Made by a program: the position numbers and the translations under genes. From Evansella caseinilytica (GTDB taxonomy: Bacteria; Bacillota; Bacilli; Bacillales; Salisediminibacteriaceae), in contig NZ_FNPI01000012.1 of assembly GCF_900107275.1 (NCBI RefSeq), positions 62,001-126,000 on the forward strand: a stretch of 64,000 bases of DNA, written 5' to 3'. A model generated the notes under the pieces. It made no database searches and was not told the DNA's origin. It was given only the letters and a program-made list of their open reading frames with translations. Shown in pieces: positions 35,930 through 44,830 of this stretch; positions within the stretch are counted from its first letter, which is position 1, and the number at the start of each line of letters is the position of its first letter.

Positions 35930-36814
35930 ATGAATGTGCTGAAGGATATGAATAATGCCTTGGAATATATCGAGGAAAACCTTGAGGATGATTTAGATAT
36001 GGCTGAGATCGCCAACATTGCCCGTTGTTCAGAATTTCACTTCAAAAAAATGTTTTCCTATTTATCTGGGATTACTTTATTAGAATATATAAGAAGAAGA
36101 CGGTTAACCATGGCAGGTTTTGAGTTGAAAAATCCAAAGATGAAAGTCATCGACGTCGCCATCAAATATGGCTACCATTCACCTGATGCTTTCGCGAGAG
36201 CTTTTCATCAATTGCATGGTATTAATCCTTCCGAAGTAAATGAAAAGGGAAGATCCCTTAAAGCGTTTCCTCGTATGACCTTCCAATTCACGATCAAAGG
36301 AGGGGACGCAATGGATTATCGTATTGAAGAAAAAGAAGCCTTCAATCTTGTAGGTATAAAAGAAAGAATCCCACTCGTCTATAAAGGAGAAAATCCTGCG
36401 ATAACAGAAATGGTGAGACAATTAACTGAGAACGTCTATGTAAAACTAGACTCTCTGGCAAATGTAGAACCTTATGGTGTATATCATGCTTCATTCAACT
36501 TCACGGATAGGGAAAACGAGGAAAATGCTCAGTTGGATCACCTCATTGGTGTAGCTACGACAAAAAAGGATTGGCATGGCTTATACGGTTATAATGTTTC
36601 TGCGAGAACATGGGCAATTGTCACTGTCAGCGATCATGCTCCTGAGACAATACAAAATACATGGGGGAGAATTTACTCGGAGTGGCTGCCTTCATCGAAT
36701 TACGAAGTCGCCGAAGGCCCTGAAATATTGTTGTTTGCTGAAAGCATTGATAACAAAAACTCGCATCAGCACACCGAAATATGGATTCCCGTACAAAAAA
36801 TGAAACAAAGTTAA
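35930..36814 (+). CDS. AraC-family regulator with GyrI-like effector domain
   Basis: 294 residues. Unusually the double helix-turn-helix is N-terminal (about 1-105: DLDMAEIANIARCSEFHFKKMF, IDVAIKYGYHSPDAFARAFHQLHG), followed by a GyrI-like ligand-binding domain (about 125-290). This is the Rob/BmrR-like layout used for multidrug sensing. The ATG follows GGGAAGGTG. The adjacent divergent THUMP gene may or may not be a target. Confidence 0.87.
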   Translation: MNVLKDMNNALEYIEENLEDDLDMAEIANIARCSEFHFKKMFSYLSGITLLEYIRRRRLTMAGFELKNPKMKVIDVAIKYGYHSPDAFARAFHQLHGINPSEVNEKGRSLKAFPRMTFQFTIKGGDAMDYRIEEKEAFNLVGIKERIPLVYKGENPAITEMVRQLTENVYVKLDSLANVEPYGVYHASFNFTDRENEENAQLDHLIGVATTKKDWHGLYGYNVSARTWAIVTVSDHAPETIQNTWGRIYSEWLPSSNYEVAEGPEILLFAESIDNKNSHQHTEIWIPVQKMKQS

Positions 36815-36900
36815 CCAAATTGTGAGGTGAGATGTTTTATTCCTCATCTATAGTTCGTTCATGTTGCTAAGTGAATAGGTCCATAACGAATGACATTGTA

Positions 36901-36935
36901 AGCCGCATTCTTCCGTTGTGAAGTGCGGCTTTTCC
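36901..36935 (+). terminator. Rho-independent terminator
   Basis: AGCCGCATTC (36901-36910) pairs with GAAGTGCGGCT (36920-36930) and is followed by TTTCC. It ends the AraC-GyrI transcript about 90 bp after its stop. Confidence 0.75.
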
Positions 36936-37023
36936 TAATAGATACCCAAACCTCATTTTCTTCCTAAGTTATAGTCACGGCATCTCTTTGTTTGACGAAT
37001 GTGTCAATGTAAGGAGGTGAGGC

Positions 37024-37081
37024 ATGTTTAAAGAATTTTAAAAAGGAAGAAGTTTCATTGGAATCACAACAGACAAAATGA
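37024..37081 (+). pseudogene. Tiny frameshifted ORF behind a perfect Shine-Dalgarno
   Basis: AAGGAGGTGA (37011-37020) exactly complements the 16S rRNA tail and leads to ATG 37024, which gives MFKEF and stops. Removing one T from the TTTT run continues as KKEEVSLESQQTK before TGA at 37079. It may be the start of a small peptide gene lost by deletion. It lies before a BceR-like regulator, so a peptide role is conceivable but unproven. Confidence 0.35.
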
Positions 37082-37169
37082 TTTTGATTCGATAGTTTGA
37101 TATAATTTGAAATAATTCACTTTGTAGGAAATCTCATTTGTTATTGATTTTTTTCAGGAGGGTCACTCA

Positions 37170-37943
37170 ATGGAGATGAATATATTTGTTGTGGAAGATG
37201 ACGACGCCGTGTTTACTGCTTTGAAGACAGGTTTGGAATCCTGGTCATTTAAGGTGACAGGACCTGATCGTTTTGATGAAGTCATGCGCTTGTTCACGGA
37301 GCAGCAGTCTCAGCTCGTCATCATGGATGTGGTGCTGCCTAAGTTTGATGGCTTTTATTGGTGCCGGGAAATTCGCGCTGTATCTGAAGTTCCGATTATC
37401 TTTTTGTCATCACGAGATCATCCAATGGATATGGTGATGGCGATGAATATGGGAGCAGACGATTATATTCAAAAGCCGTTTCATACGGAAGTTCTTCATA
37501 GCAAAATTCAAGCCATTCTTCGACGGACTTATGCTTATGGAAAAGACAAGTCGAATATTATTGAATGGAATGGCGCTTTGATTGATATTCAACGAGGAGT
37601 AATCCGTAAAGAAGTGGATCTGACAAAGAACGAATTTTTTATGCTTACCGTCCTCGTCGAGTCTAATAATATAATTATTTCGCGCCATGGTTTGATGCGA
37701 AAGCTTTGGGAAGATGAGCAGTTCGTGAATGACAATACACTTACGGCTAATATTACTCGATTACGGCAAAAGCTGGAGGAGATCGCACTGTCTGAGGCGA
37801 TTGTGACCAAAAAAGGGTTAGGTTATATGGCTATTTCTTTTAGGAGGACTCCCCATGTTTACCCAATACATCATATTAAGAAAAAGTTGGGTTCTTTTGT
37901 TTGCTTCCTTGCTCGGTGTGACCAATTTGTTGATTATGCTTGA
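37170..37943 (+). CDS. Response regulator of the BceR/GraR type, C-terminus altered
   Basis: The receiver has EDDDAVFTAL, phospho-acceptor in IMDVVLPKFDGFYWCREIR and IQKPFHTEVL; the winged helix ends LTANITRLRQKLEEI and TKKGLGYMAIS. This matches regulators that control BceAB-type peptide-antibiotic exporters. After AIS the frame continues about 40 codons over the start of the kinase remnant. One extra T in ATTTCTTTTAGGAGG would restore a TAG at the normal place. No complete kinase or exporter follows, so it is an orphan. Confidence 0.82.
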   Translation: MEMNIFVVEDDDAVFTALKTGLESWSFKVTGPDRFDEVMRLFTEQQSQLVIMDVVLPKFDGFYWCREIRAVSEVPIIFLSSRDHPMDMVMAMNMGADDYIQKPFHTEVLHSKIQAILRRTYAYGKDKSNIIEWNGALIDIQRGVIRKEVDLTKNEFFMLTVLVESNNIIISRHGLMRKLWEDEQFVNDNTLTANITRLRQKLEEIALSEAIVTKKGLGYMAISFRRTPHVYPIHHIKKKLGSFVCFLARCDQFVDYA

Positions 37944-37956
37944 AAGACGAACATGA
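37855..37956 (+). pseudogene. 5' remnant of a BceS-like intramembrane-sensing kinase
   Basis: AGGAGG precedes ATG 37855, which opens MFTQYIILRKSWVLLFASLL and GVTNLLIML, the first transmembrane helix typical of BceS/GraS kinases, then stops at TGA after 33 codons. The kinase core, sensor loop and any bceAB genes are missing. The 37957-38097 stretch shows no continuation. Confidence 0.65.
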
Positions 37957-38097
37957 TATTTTACTTTTGGCATTTGGATACAGCTCTCCTTCTTTATGAG
38001 TAGTGTAACATATTTTATCCTATTAGTATTTTACGTAACACTAGCATTCTGTTTTTTAGTTTGCTAGTCGAACTTTTTACTTAAAGTCAATTACAAA

Positions 38098-38823
38098 TTA
38101 GTGTTTTATAGGTGGAATGGTTATATTATTTTCATCTTTTAAAGAAACATGTAATTCATGATGACGATTTATAGAGGCAAAAAAAACATTCCTTATTTCA
38201 TTAACTCCTTGATAGGATAATTGCTGTTTTAACCACGCTTCATTTAAACTAAAATCTCTCAGGACGTTTGAGTAAATGGTTCCCTCTAAGATAACAGGAA
38301 AGGAAATCGTAGATGTTGTTTTTATAATCTTCATATCTTCTAACGTTACTGAATTTTTTTGTGGTTTTTTTAGCACACTTAAAGCCCCATTTGCTTCGAT
38401 AATTGCTGTTTCTACTTCACTAATATCAAATACATTTTTTTCTCTAAGCATTTGAAGGATATTATCAATAGAATAACGTATTTTTTTAAGGTTATTATTG
38501 ATAAATTTCCCATTTTGAATAACAACAGTTGGTTCGAATGTAAATAATCTACCTATTTTTCGATTGGAAATCTTCCAGTTCGCAACAATCCTTTGAACAA
38601 TTCCAATTGCAATTATAGCTACAGCAGTTGAAAAATGTTTAATATTAGGATCTGCGATATCAGCTCCAACAACTGCTCCCAGTGTGACGACAACCAAAAA
38701 GTCAAATACTGGCAATTCGCCAATTGCACGTTTTCCCATAAATATTGTTATAATCAATAGCAACGGTAAAATAGTTGCTATTCTCCCTAAGATTAGTAGT
38801 ATTTCTTTTATAAACTCAAACAT
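38098..38823 (-). CDS. DUF421 membrane protein (YetF family)
   Basis: 241 residues. Three N-terminal hydrophobic helices (about 8-75: LPLLLIITIFMGKRAIGELP, FDFLVVVTLGAVVGADI) precede two small alpha/beta domains with VVIQNGKFINNNLKKIRYSI, as in the YetF/YcaP family. Members affect spore germination or stress survival, but the molecular role is unknown. Start ATG 38823 follows AGGAAAGTGG. It is AT-rich like its neighbours. Confidence 0.85.
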   Translation of the reverse strand: MFEFIKEILLILGRIATILPLLLIITIFMGKRAIGELPVFDFLVVVTLGAVVGADIADPNIKHFSTAVAIIAIGIVQRIVANWKISNRKIGRLFTFEPTVVIQNGKFINNNLKKIRYSIDNILQMLREKNVFDISEVETAIIEANGALSVLKKPQKNSVTLEDMKIIKTTSTISFPVILEGTIYSNVLRDFSLNEAWLKQQLSYQGVNEIRNVFFASINRHHELHVSLKDENNITIPPIKH

Positions 38824-39025
38824 TTTTACACCACTTTCCTACAGTTTTTTACCCAAAAAATATTACAGTATCATTTTTTCCAGGATTTAATAGATAAATA
38901 CGCATTTAGTGCAAAAAAACTCCCCTACAGAAATTGTGAGGAATTAGATAGTTATTAATACTTTTTCAAATTCTACTATGTGCTGAGAAATATTTTAACT
39001 AGTAATAGTAACTGCTTGCGAAAAA

Positions 39026-39039
39026 CGAATATATGTTTG
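39026..39039. promoter_or_regulatory. LexA-like (SOS) box before the helicase gene
   Basis: CGAATATATGTTTG fits the Bacillus SOS box CGAACNNNNGTTCG with two changes, keeping CGAA and GTT. It lies between a possible -35 (TTGCGA, 39016-39021) and -10 (TATTAT, 39040-39045), where LexA would block transcription. Confidence 0.5.
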
Positions 39040-39089
39040 TATTATATAAGTATGAATATAAATGAAAAACAATACCAATAGGTGATAAG

Positions 39090-41384
39090 ATGAACGAGGA
39101 AATCCGGCTTTCGGTGCGGGCGTTAGTGGAATACGTGTTCAGCAGCGGCAGCATTGATACAGCATGGCAAATAAACAATTCAGCGCTTCTTGACGGTGTC
39201 AAAACCCATCAGCGGGTACAAAGCTTCTATCGGGACGAGGATCAAAAAGAAGTGCCGCTGACATGTACAGTGGAATATCAGGGGTTTCTATATCAGCTCG
39301 AAGGTAGATGTGACGGCATTCTTTTCCGCGACGACGAAGTCATCATCGACGAAATTAAGTCGGCCTCCGGCGGCGTGGCACATATCGACGCCGATCACAG
39401 CCAAGTCCATTGGGCCCAGGCGAAGCTGTATGGGTATATGTACGCAAAAAATGAGCGTCTCCATGACATATCCGTGCAGGTAACCTACGCTGATGTCGGA
39501 AGCGAGAAGCTGAAAGCGTCGATGAAACGGTTTACCTTTCAGGAGTTGGAGGGCTTTACCAACGGTGTTTTAGAAGAATATACGAAACTTGCCGCAATGA
39601 AACTGGCATTTGCCCGACTGAAAACAGCGTCGATGAAGCAGCTGTCATTTCCGTTTCCCCATTATCGGAAAGGGCAGCGGGATCTCGCTGTCGCTGCATA
39701 CAAGACGATCATTGATGGGAAAAAATTGTTCGTGAAAGCGCCAACCGGGATTGGAAAAACGATTTCCGTGATTTTTCCGACAGTGAAAGCTATCGGGGAA
39801 GGGAAGATAAACAAGCTTGTTTACATGACCGCGAAAACGATTGCCCGCACGGTAGCGGAAGAAGCGTTTGCATTGTTGAGGGAAAACGGCCTGAGAATGA
39901 AGGTATGTACAATCACGGCCAAGGATAAAGTATGCTTTAAGGAAGAAACGATTTGTCAAAAGGACTATTGTGAATTTGCCGATGGCTATTACGACAGGAT
40001 CAACGAGGCGATTCTCGATATCTATGAACATGAGGACGCTTTTGACAGATGGACGGTGGAAAAATACGCACGAAAGCATACCGTCTGTCCCTTTGAGTTT
40101 TCCCTCGATCTGGCGCTGCTCGCCGACGGCATCATTTGCGATTATCATTATGTGTTTGATCCGAAGGTATATTTAAAACGATTAGCCGCTGAAAGCAAAA
40201 ATGGCTACGCGCTGCTCGTGGATGAGGCGCATAATCTTGTTGACAGAGGACGTGCGATGTATTCCGCATCGTTAAGCAAATCGTTGTTTCTGAACGTGAA
40301 GCGGTTGTATGCGGCAAAGGTAGCCGGAATTGCCCGGGCTGCCGGAGACATCAATGCCTATATACTGGCTGTAAAAAAAGAAAAGCTGACGGAAGCCTAT
40401 GCGACATGTAAAGACAAACTGGAGGAATTGTCTGTATTGCTGCGTCGTTTTCTTGAAGAAAGTGAGGATTTTTTGCTTCGCGGACAAAAGGATGACGCAT
40501 ATGAATCGCTGCTGGAAGCTTACTTTACAGCGAATGCGTATTTAAAAATTGCAAAGCTATACGATGACAATTATCTTACTTATCTGGAGCGGCATAAAAG
40601 TGAAGTTACCGTGAAAATTCTTTGCCTTCATCCTGCTGCTAACTTGCGGGAGTTTATGAAAACTTACCGGGCCGCGATCTTTTTTTCGGCAACGCTGATT
40701 CCCGGAAATTATTACAAGGAAATGCTGGGCGGCGACAAGGAAGATTACACCCTCTCATTATCCTCGCCGTTCCCCAGGGAAAATCTTGAGCTGTACGTTG
40801 TGCCAGTTTCGACGAGGTACAAAGATAGAGAACGGACATTCCAAACGATCATTGATGCCGTTTATAGCAATATCTTATCGCGGAGCGGCAACTTTTTGAT
40901 TTTCTTCCCGTCCTATCAATATATGAACGCTGTCTTTGAACGGTTTACTGAACAGCATCCCGATGTTCCCGTCAGCGCGCAAGATCCTGCCATGAGCGAA
41001 GCAGACAGAGATCGGTTTTTGCAGCGGTTTTCTGCTGATAACAGCGGCAGTTTGTTAGGGTTTGCCGTATTAGGCGGTATTTTTTCCGAAGGGATTGACC
41101 TGAAAGGGGACAGGCTTGTCGGCGTGTTTGTCGTCGGCGTCGGCCTGCCGCAACTCAATACGGAACAGGAAATATTGAAAGAGCACTTCCGGTCCAGCGG
41201 GAAAAACGGCTATGACTACGCTTATGTCTATCCGGGAATGTGCAAAGTGCTGCAGGCGGGGGGACGGCTGATCCGGACGGAAACGGACAAAGGCTTGCTG
41301 GTATTGCTGGATGACCGGTTTTTAACGCCGAAATACCGGCAGCTGCTCCCCGATGAGTGGCGGCATTTCCGCTTAATGAACTAA
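39090..41384 (+). CDS. DinG/Rad3-type DNA helicase with PD-(D/E)XK nuclease-like domain
   Basis: 764 residues. The N-terminal nuclease-like domain has GRCDGIL and IIDEIKSA (about 72-92). Helicase motifs are Walker A KAPTGIGKT (216-224), motif Ia MTAKTIARTVAEEA, and DEAH at 378-381. Four Cys (about 282, 289, 294, 333) in VCFKEETICQKDYC and TVCPFEF form the Fe-S site of XPD/DinG helicases. C-terminal FPSYQYMNAVFER and QAGGRLIRTETDKG complete the core. Likely a 5'-3' DNA repair helicase. The start follows AGGTGAT, and a LexA-like box fits DNA-damage control. Confidence 0.9.
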   Translation: MNEEIRLSVRALVEYVFSSGSIDTAWQINNSALLDGVKTHQRVQSFYRDEDQKEVPLTCTVEYQGFLYQLEGRCDGILFRDDEVIIDEIKSASGGVAHIDADHSQVHWAQAKLYGYMYAKNERLHDISVQVTYADVGSEKLKASMKRFTFQELEGFTNGVLEEYTKLAAMKLAFARLKTASMKQLSFPFPHYRKGQRDLAVAAYKTIIDGKKLFVKAPTGIGKTISVIFPTVKAIGEGKINKLVYMTAKTIARTVAEEAFALLRENGLRMKVCTITAKDKVCFKEETICQKDYCEFADGYYDRINEAILDIYEHEDAFDRWTVEKYARKHTVCPFEFSLDLALLADGIICDYHYVFDPKVYLKRLAAESKNGYALLVDEAHNLVDRGRAMYSASLSKSLFLNVKRLYAAKVAGIARAAGDINAYILAVKKEKLTEAYATCKDKLEELSVLLRRFLEESEDFLLRGQKDDAYESLLEAYFTANAYLKIAKLYDDNYLTYLERHKSEVTVKILCLHPAANLREFMKTYRAAIFFSATLIPGNYYKEMLGGDKEDYTLSLSSPFPRENLELYVVPVSTRYKDRERTFQTIIDAVYSNILSRSGNFLIFFPSYQYMNAVFERFTEQHPDVPVSAQDPAMSEADRDRFLQRFSADNSGSLLGFAVLGGIFSEGIDLKGDRLVGVFVVGVGLPQLNTEQEILKEHFRSSGKNGYDYAYVYPGMCKVLQAGGRLIRTETDKGLLVLLDDRFLTPKYRQLLPDEWRHFRLMN

Positions 41385-41387
41385 TAT

Positions 41388-42107
41388 TCACTTGTCCTGA
41401 AGCTGCAAGAAGGAAGCAAGGAACTCGTCGCTGCTCATTGAAACAATGGTTGCAGGAAAATCACCTTCTTTTAGACAAACCGCAAGCTTGTAGTCGTGCC
41501 CAAGCTCGTATTGGCGAAACTGGAATCGTTCCTTGTCCTCCGAAAGGCCGCGGTGATTCATAAAGGAAATGTTGTCCTCCTGAACAGCGACGGAAAACGA
41601 ATGAAGCGGCAAGGACAGTCCTTTCCCCACTGCCTTGATGTAGCTTTCCTTCAACGTCCATAAATCGTAAAAGTAGGATAATCTTTCAGACGGCGCGCGT
41701 TCGAGCAAGTCGCGATATTCCTGGTTGGAAAAAAAGCGTTCGGCGAGCTTGAAGTCAATACGCCGTATTTTTTCCACATCAATGCCGGCCTCGGCCTGAT
41801 GGACCACACCTACCACCCAGCTTCCGGAGTGGGAAATATTAAAGTGCAGCGAGCTTGCCGGGTACTCGAGGATCGGCTTACCGTATGGATTATACCGAAA
41901 CGACATTTCCTCGTTCCGGCAACCGCTGCTTTTCTGTAGCATATACCTCGTTAACAGCGCACCGATGAGTGCCCGGTGCGCATCTTCCGGTTTGCGATAT
42001 TTTTTTATTTTGTCGCGCTTTTCCTGATCAAGATATGCCAATAGCTTTTTACACATGAAATCATCGATGTTGTTTTTGATATTTACCACATAAATTTCCG
42101 CGATCAT
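41388..42107 (-). CDS. 4'-phosphopantetheinyl transferase, Sfp type
   Basis: 239 residues. The signature GIDVEKIRRIDFKLAERFFS and WTLKESYIKAVGKGL holds the Mg-binding Asp and Glu; FNISHSGSWVV is the acyl-carrier pocket. It attaches the pantetheine arm to carrier proteins of fatty-acid, siderophore or peptide synthases. No synthase lies in this window. Convergent with the helicase gene, 3 bp apart. ATG 42107 follows GGAGG. Confidence 0.9.
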   Translation of the reverse strand: MIAEIYVVNIKNNIDDFMCKKLLAYLDQEKRDKIKKYRKPEDAHRALIGALLTRYMLQKSSGCRNEEMSFRYNPYGKPILEYPASSLHFNISHSGSWVVGVVHQAEAGIDVEKIRRIDFKLAERFFSNQEYRDLLERAPSERLSYFYDLWTLKESYIKAVGKGLSLPLHSFSVAVQEDNISFMNHRGLSEDKERFQFRQYELGHDYKLAVCLKEGDFPATIVSMSSDEFLASFLQLQDK

Positions 42108-42976
42108 ATAAAACCTCCATTCCAGCCATTGATCCGGTTTTTAATCAAAGTAAAGAGAACATTACCAGTTCTAGCGATCAGTAACGGTGGGTAACAGCAG
42201 GCTGTTGACCAGCCGGGACGACACGCTTACCAACGCGGCGGCAGCGGACATGTCGTTGAGCCTGTTTGCTGATACAAGTGTAACACGACAACCATTGTAT
42301 ACAAAGCAAAGCCAAGGTTGGTAGATGTTCGAACATCCTCTAAAAGATTATCCCACAATTGGGGGATCTTCAATGATTTTGCTTTCGGCAGCCTGCGGCA
42401 AGCTCAGCGAGAAAAACGTTGAGAAATAGCTGAAGCGTTTTTCATGAACAAAGCAGCCAGAGTGGAAGGAATTTTTTATGCAAAAGGCTTAACCATTCCT
42501 TCAATTGAGGGGCAGAAAAAATGAAAAGTGTAGAAATCATTTCTTTCGTTTACATTTATAAGAAACAATATTATACTTGCATTAACGAAGAATTTTCGTA
42601 ATATTGCAAACTGTGACATAATATTCGATTGGGAGTTTTTTAATCGGAAATGGATGAAGCAAATCGTGCGTTTAAGGGGGTAAAACGAATTCTCTTCTAT
42701 ATAAAAAATGTGTTCGCTTGTAGCTTCAAAATTCAACACGATAATCCCCTTTTGATGAAAAATAATTGGTACTGCGTGAATTGGTGAGGTTCTCATATTA
42801 TCACCGATCGATGATTACATAAGCACCAAGCTTCGAAACATCACCGAACGATGACGTGTTTTTTGCCTCTTGGATTAGCAGAATATCGATGTTTCTGTTT
42901 ACTGCGTATTTCCAGCAAATGTTTAATGTAAGCCGATCCTGTCAAAGTAAAATTTTATAATATTAATTTAGTAGTC
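42108..42976. other. Long non-coding stretch
   Basis: About 870 bp without a supportable gene on either strand; the longest frames lack ribosome sites and protein-like composition. A stray element right end (GTTCGAACATCCTCT) is at about 42329-42343, and GATTATCCCACAATTGGGGGATC at 42346-42368 is a short inverted repeat. Confidence 0.5.
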
Positions 42977-43130
42977 GTGTGTCTTCAACAAGGAGGACGA
43001 GCAGGGGGAAGAAGGTCAAGGCGCGGCAGTCGCGAGCAGCGGAGCGTACACCATAAGTACGTGAGCAGCAGAGGGACAACACAACGAAGAAATTCGCGAG
43101 GCTATGTTTCCCGGTCTTTTTGAACATCCT
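42977..43130 (+). mobile_element. Family B palindromic element, copy B3
   Basis: About 154 bp with AAGGAGGACGAGCAGGGGGA, AAGAAGGTCAAGGCGCGGCA, GCGAGCAGCGGAGCGTAC, GTACGTGAGCAGCAGAGG and a right end CCCGGTCTTTTTGAACATCC. The interior matches B1 and B2 with more changes; the left terminus is damaged. No clear flanking duplication. The 43131-43379 stretch beyond holds no gene I can support. Confidence 0.7.
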
Positions 43131-43379
43131 TAAGTAGTAAAGGTGGACAAGTTCCATGGTAATGAACGTTGTTCAACATCGCCGTTTCTCCACATAAATA
43201 AGTGATAAAAAAATGCCTTAACTAACTTTTAAGGAACGTGTGCTCGTTATGAGGGGAGTTTGTTCGCACCTAATGTTTCGTTCGAGGTGTAGCACTAAAT
43301 CAGCTCTAGTCATTAGGCTAGCGTTGAAGCGGAAAGGTAATTTCCGAGAGTCTACAAAATGAGAATGGAGGGAATTAAA

Positions 43380-43793
43380 TTGAAGAAAATTCTTTCTAGT
43401 TTCATCATTTGTTTCTTCATCATTTCTCTAGGGTTGACGGTAAGTGCAGAAGAAATAAGCCGTAATGTTGAAGCTGATTATACACCTGCAGAAGAAGTTT
43501 CACCCATGGCTACATCAGCAACTATTTCACCAGCTTCACAAACTATACGTGGTTCTCAAGCTACTGCTAATTGAACATTAAGTTGGAGTGGATCAACCCC
43601 TTTTACTGTGTGGTTCAAAAAGACAGCGACGGCAGATTATAAACGTATCTTAACAAATACTTACGCTTCCTCAGTTAGACATGGAGAAACATATCATTCG
43701 ACTTCACCTGGCAGGTATGATGTAGCTTTATTAGTTGAAGGCAAAAACGGACCGAGAACAGCAAGCGGAGTTGTATATCATCAAATGAATTAG
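43380..43793 (+). pseudogene. Small secreted protein gene with an internal TGA
   Basis: GGAGGG precedes TTG 43380, giving LKKILSSFIICFFIISLGLT then VSAEE, a clear signal peptide. The frame reads to SQATAN, hits TGA at 43572-43574, then continues in the same frame as TLSWSGSTPFTVWFKK to GVVYHQMN and TAG. Both halves look like one secreted protein of about 137 residues. A single nonsense change (possibly from TGG) would explain this. I do not recognise the family. Confidence 0.7.
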
Positions 43794-43852
43794 AGCTGCA
43801 TGCTGGAAATGGACTGTCTTTCATAGCTTGAAAGATGGTTCATTTCTATATT

Positions 43853-44100
43853 AGAGCGTGTTCAAAAAGGGAATGGTTCCGCTCGATGCGCCATCTATGA
43901 GAAAACCACTCATAGCTGGCAGGAAAAGAATGCATCGGCTCCACTCATTGTCTCTTCCTCTGCTAGTAGAGCGCCGACGTCTGTCCAAGTGCCATCGCGT
44001 GCGATGACACGATGTGACAGTTCGCAGTGTCTCAGTGAAGAACGGCTCATTGCTTCGTATTTGTTCAAAAAGATAAAAAGCGATCTTTTTGAACAAACAC
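43853..44100 (-). mobile_element. Family A palindromic element, copy A4 (248 bp), reverse orientation
   Basis: Reads AGAGCGTGTTCAAAAAGG at the left and CTTTTTGAACAAACAC at the right, flanked by exact TATT repeats (43849-43852 and 44101-44104). The outer hairpin sits at 44063-44100, just before the ABC ATPase gene. The middle module differs from that of A1/A2, containing CATCGCGTGCGATG and similar inverted pairs. Confidence 0.85.
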
Positions 44101-44121
44101 TATTAATACGGAGGTATTACC

Positions 44122-44830
44122 ATGATTAAGCTTACAAATGTCAACAAAATGTTTCACAGTGTGGAACCCGTTCATGCATTGGCGGAAGTTTCCTTTCATG
44201 TAAAAAACGCGAATTGGGTTACTGTTCTTGGTCCGTCTGGTTCAGGGAAAACGACGCTTCTTAATGTCATTAGCGGGATGGAACAGATTGATTCAGGAGA
44301 TATGGATGTTGACGGCCAATCCTTACTGTCGATTTCGGCAGCCGAGCTTCAAATTTTCGCCGCAACACCATCGGCTATATATTTCAGGATTATCGATTGT
44401 TTGATCAATTTTCCGTTATCGATAACGTCATGCTGCCGCAGGTTCCATACCGTTCCCGGAAAGACATTGAAATAACGGCGCACACACTCCTGCAGCGATT
44501 AAATATGGGCACCGGGTGACGCATTTCCCCGCTGAATTATCCGGAGGGGAAAAGCAGCGAACGGCTATTGCCAGAGCATTGATCAATCAGCCGAAAATTC
44601 TTTTATGCGATGAACCTACCGGAAATTTGGACAGTAAAAACCGCAATGATATTTTACAATTGCTAAAGGAGCTTCAGGAAGACGGTTTAACAATTTTGTT
44701 TGTCACTCATGATACCGAGGTTGCCAAAGCTGGTGACCGGGTGTTTTTCATGAAGGATGGTCGGCTGATGGAAACCGACAATAGTCATGGGCAAGAATTA
44801 GTCTTATCTGACGGGGAGACAGGACGATGA
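44122..44830 (+). pseudogene. ABC exporter ATP-binding protein with two frameshifts
   Basis: Walker A LGPSGSGKTTLLNVISG (about 37) is intact in the first frame. Near 44353 (CAAATTTTCG) the true sequence moves to another frame: FRRNTIGYIFQDYRLFDQFS with the Q-loop. Near 44506 (ATGGGCACC) it moves again to HRVTHFPAELSGGEKQR, then Walker B ILLCDEPTGNLDS and H-loop VTHDTEVAKAG. Each junction is repaired by adding one base to a homopolymer run. With two corrections this is a normal LolD/MacB-type ATPase. The ATG at 44122 follows ACGGAGG. Confidence 0.85.

Noticed and set aside
42476-42796. A 106-codon minus-strand frame
   Set aside because: No Shine-Dalgarno, unusual composition, no recognisable domain, in an otherwise non-coding region.
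24771-44120. Prophage or integrative element
   Set aside because: No integrase, phage structural, relaxase or transfer gene and no att repeats were found; the region is better described as a mosaic of separate insertions and deletions.
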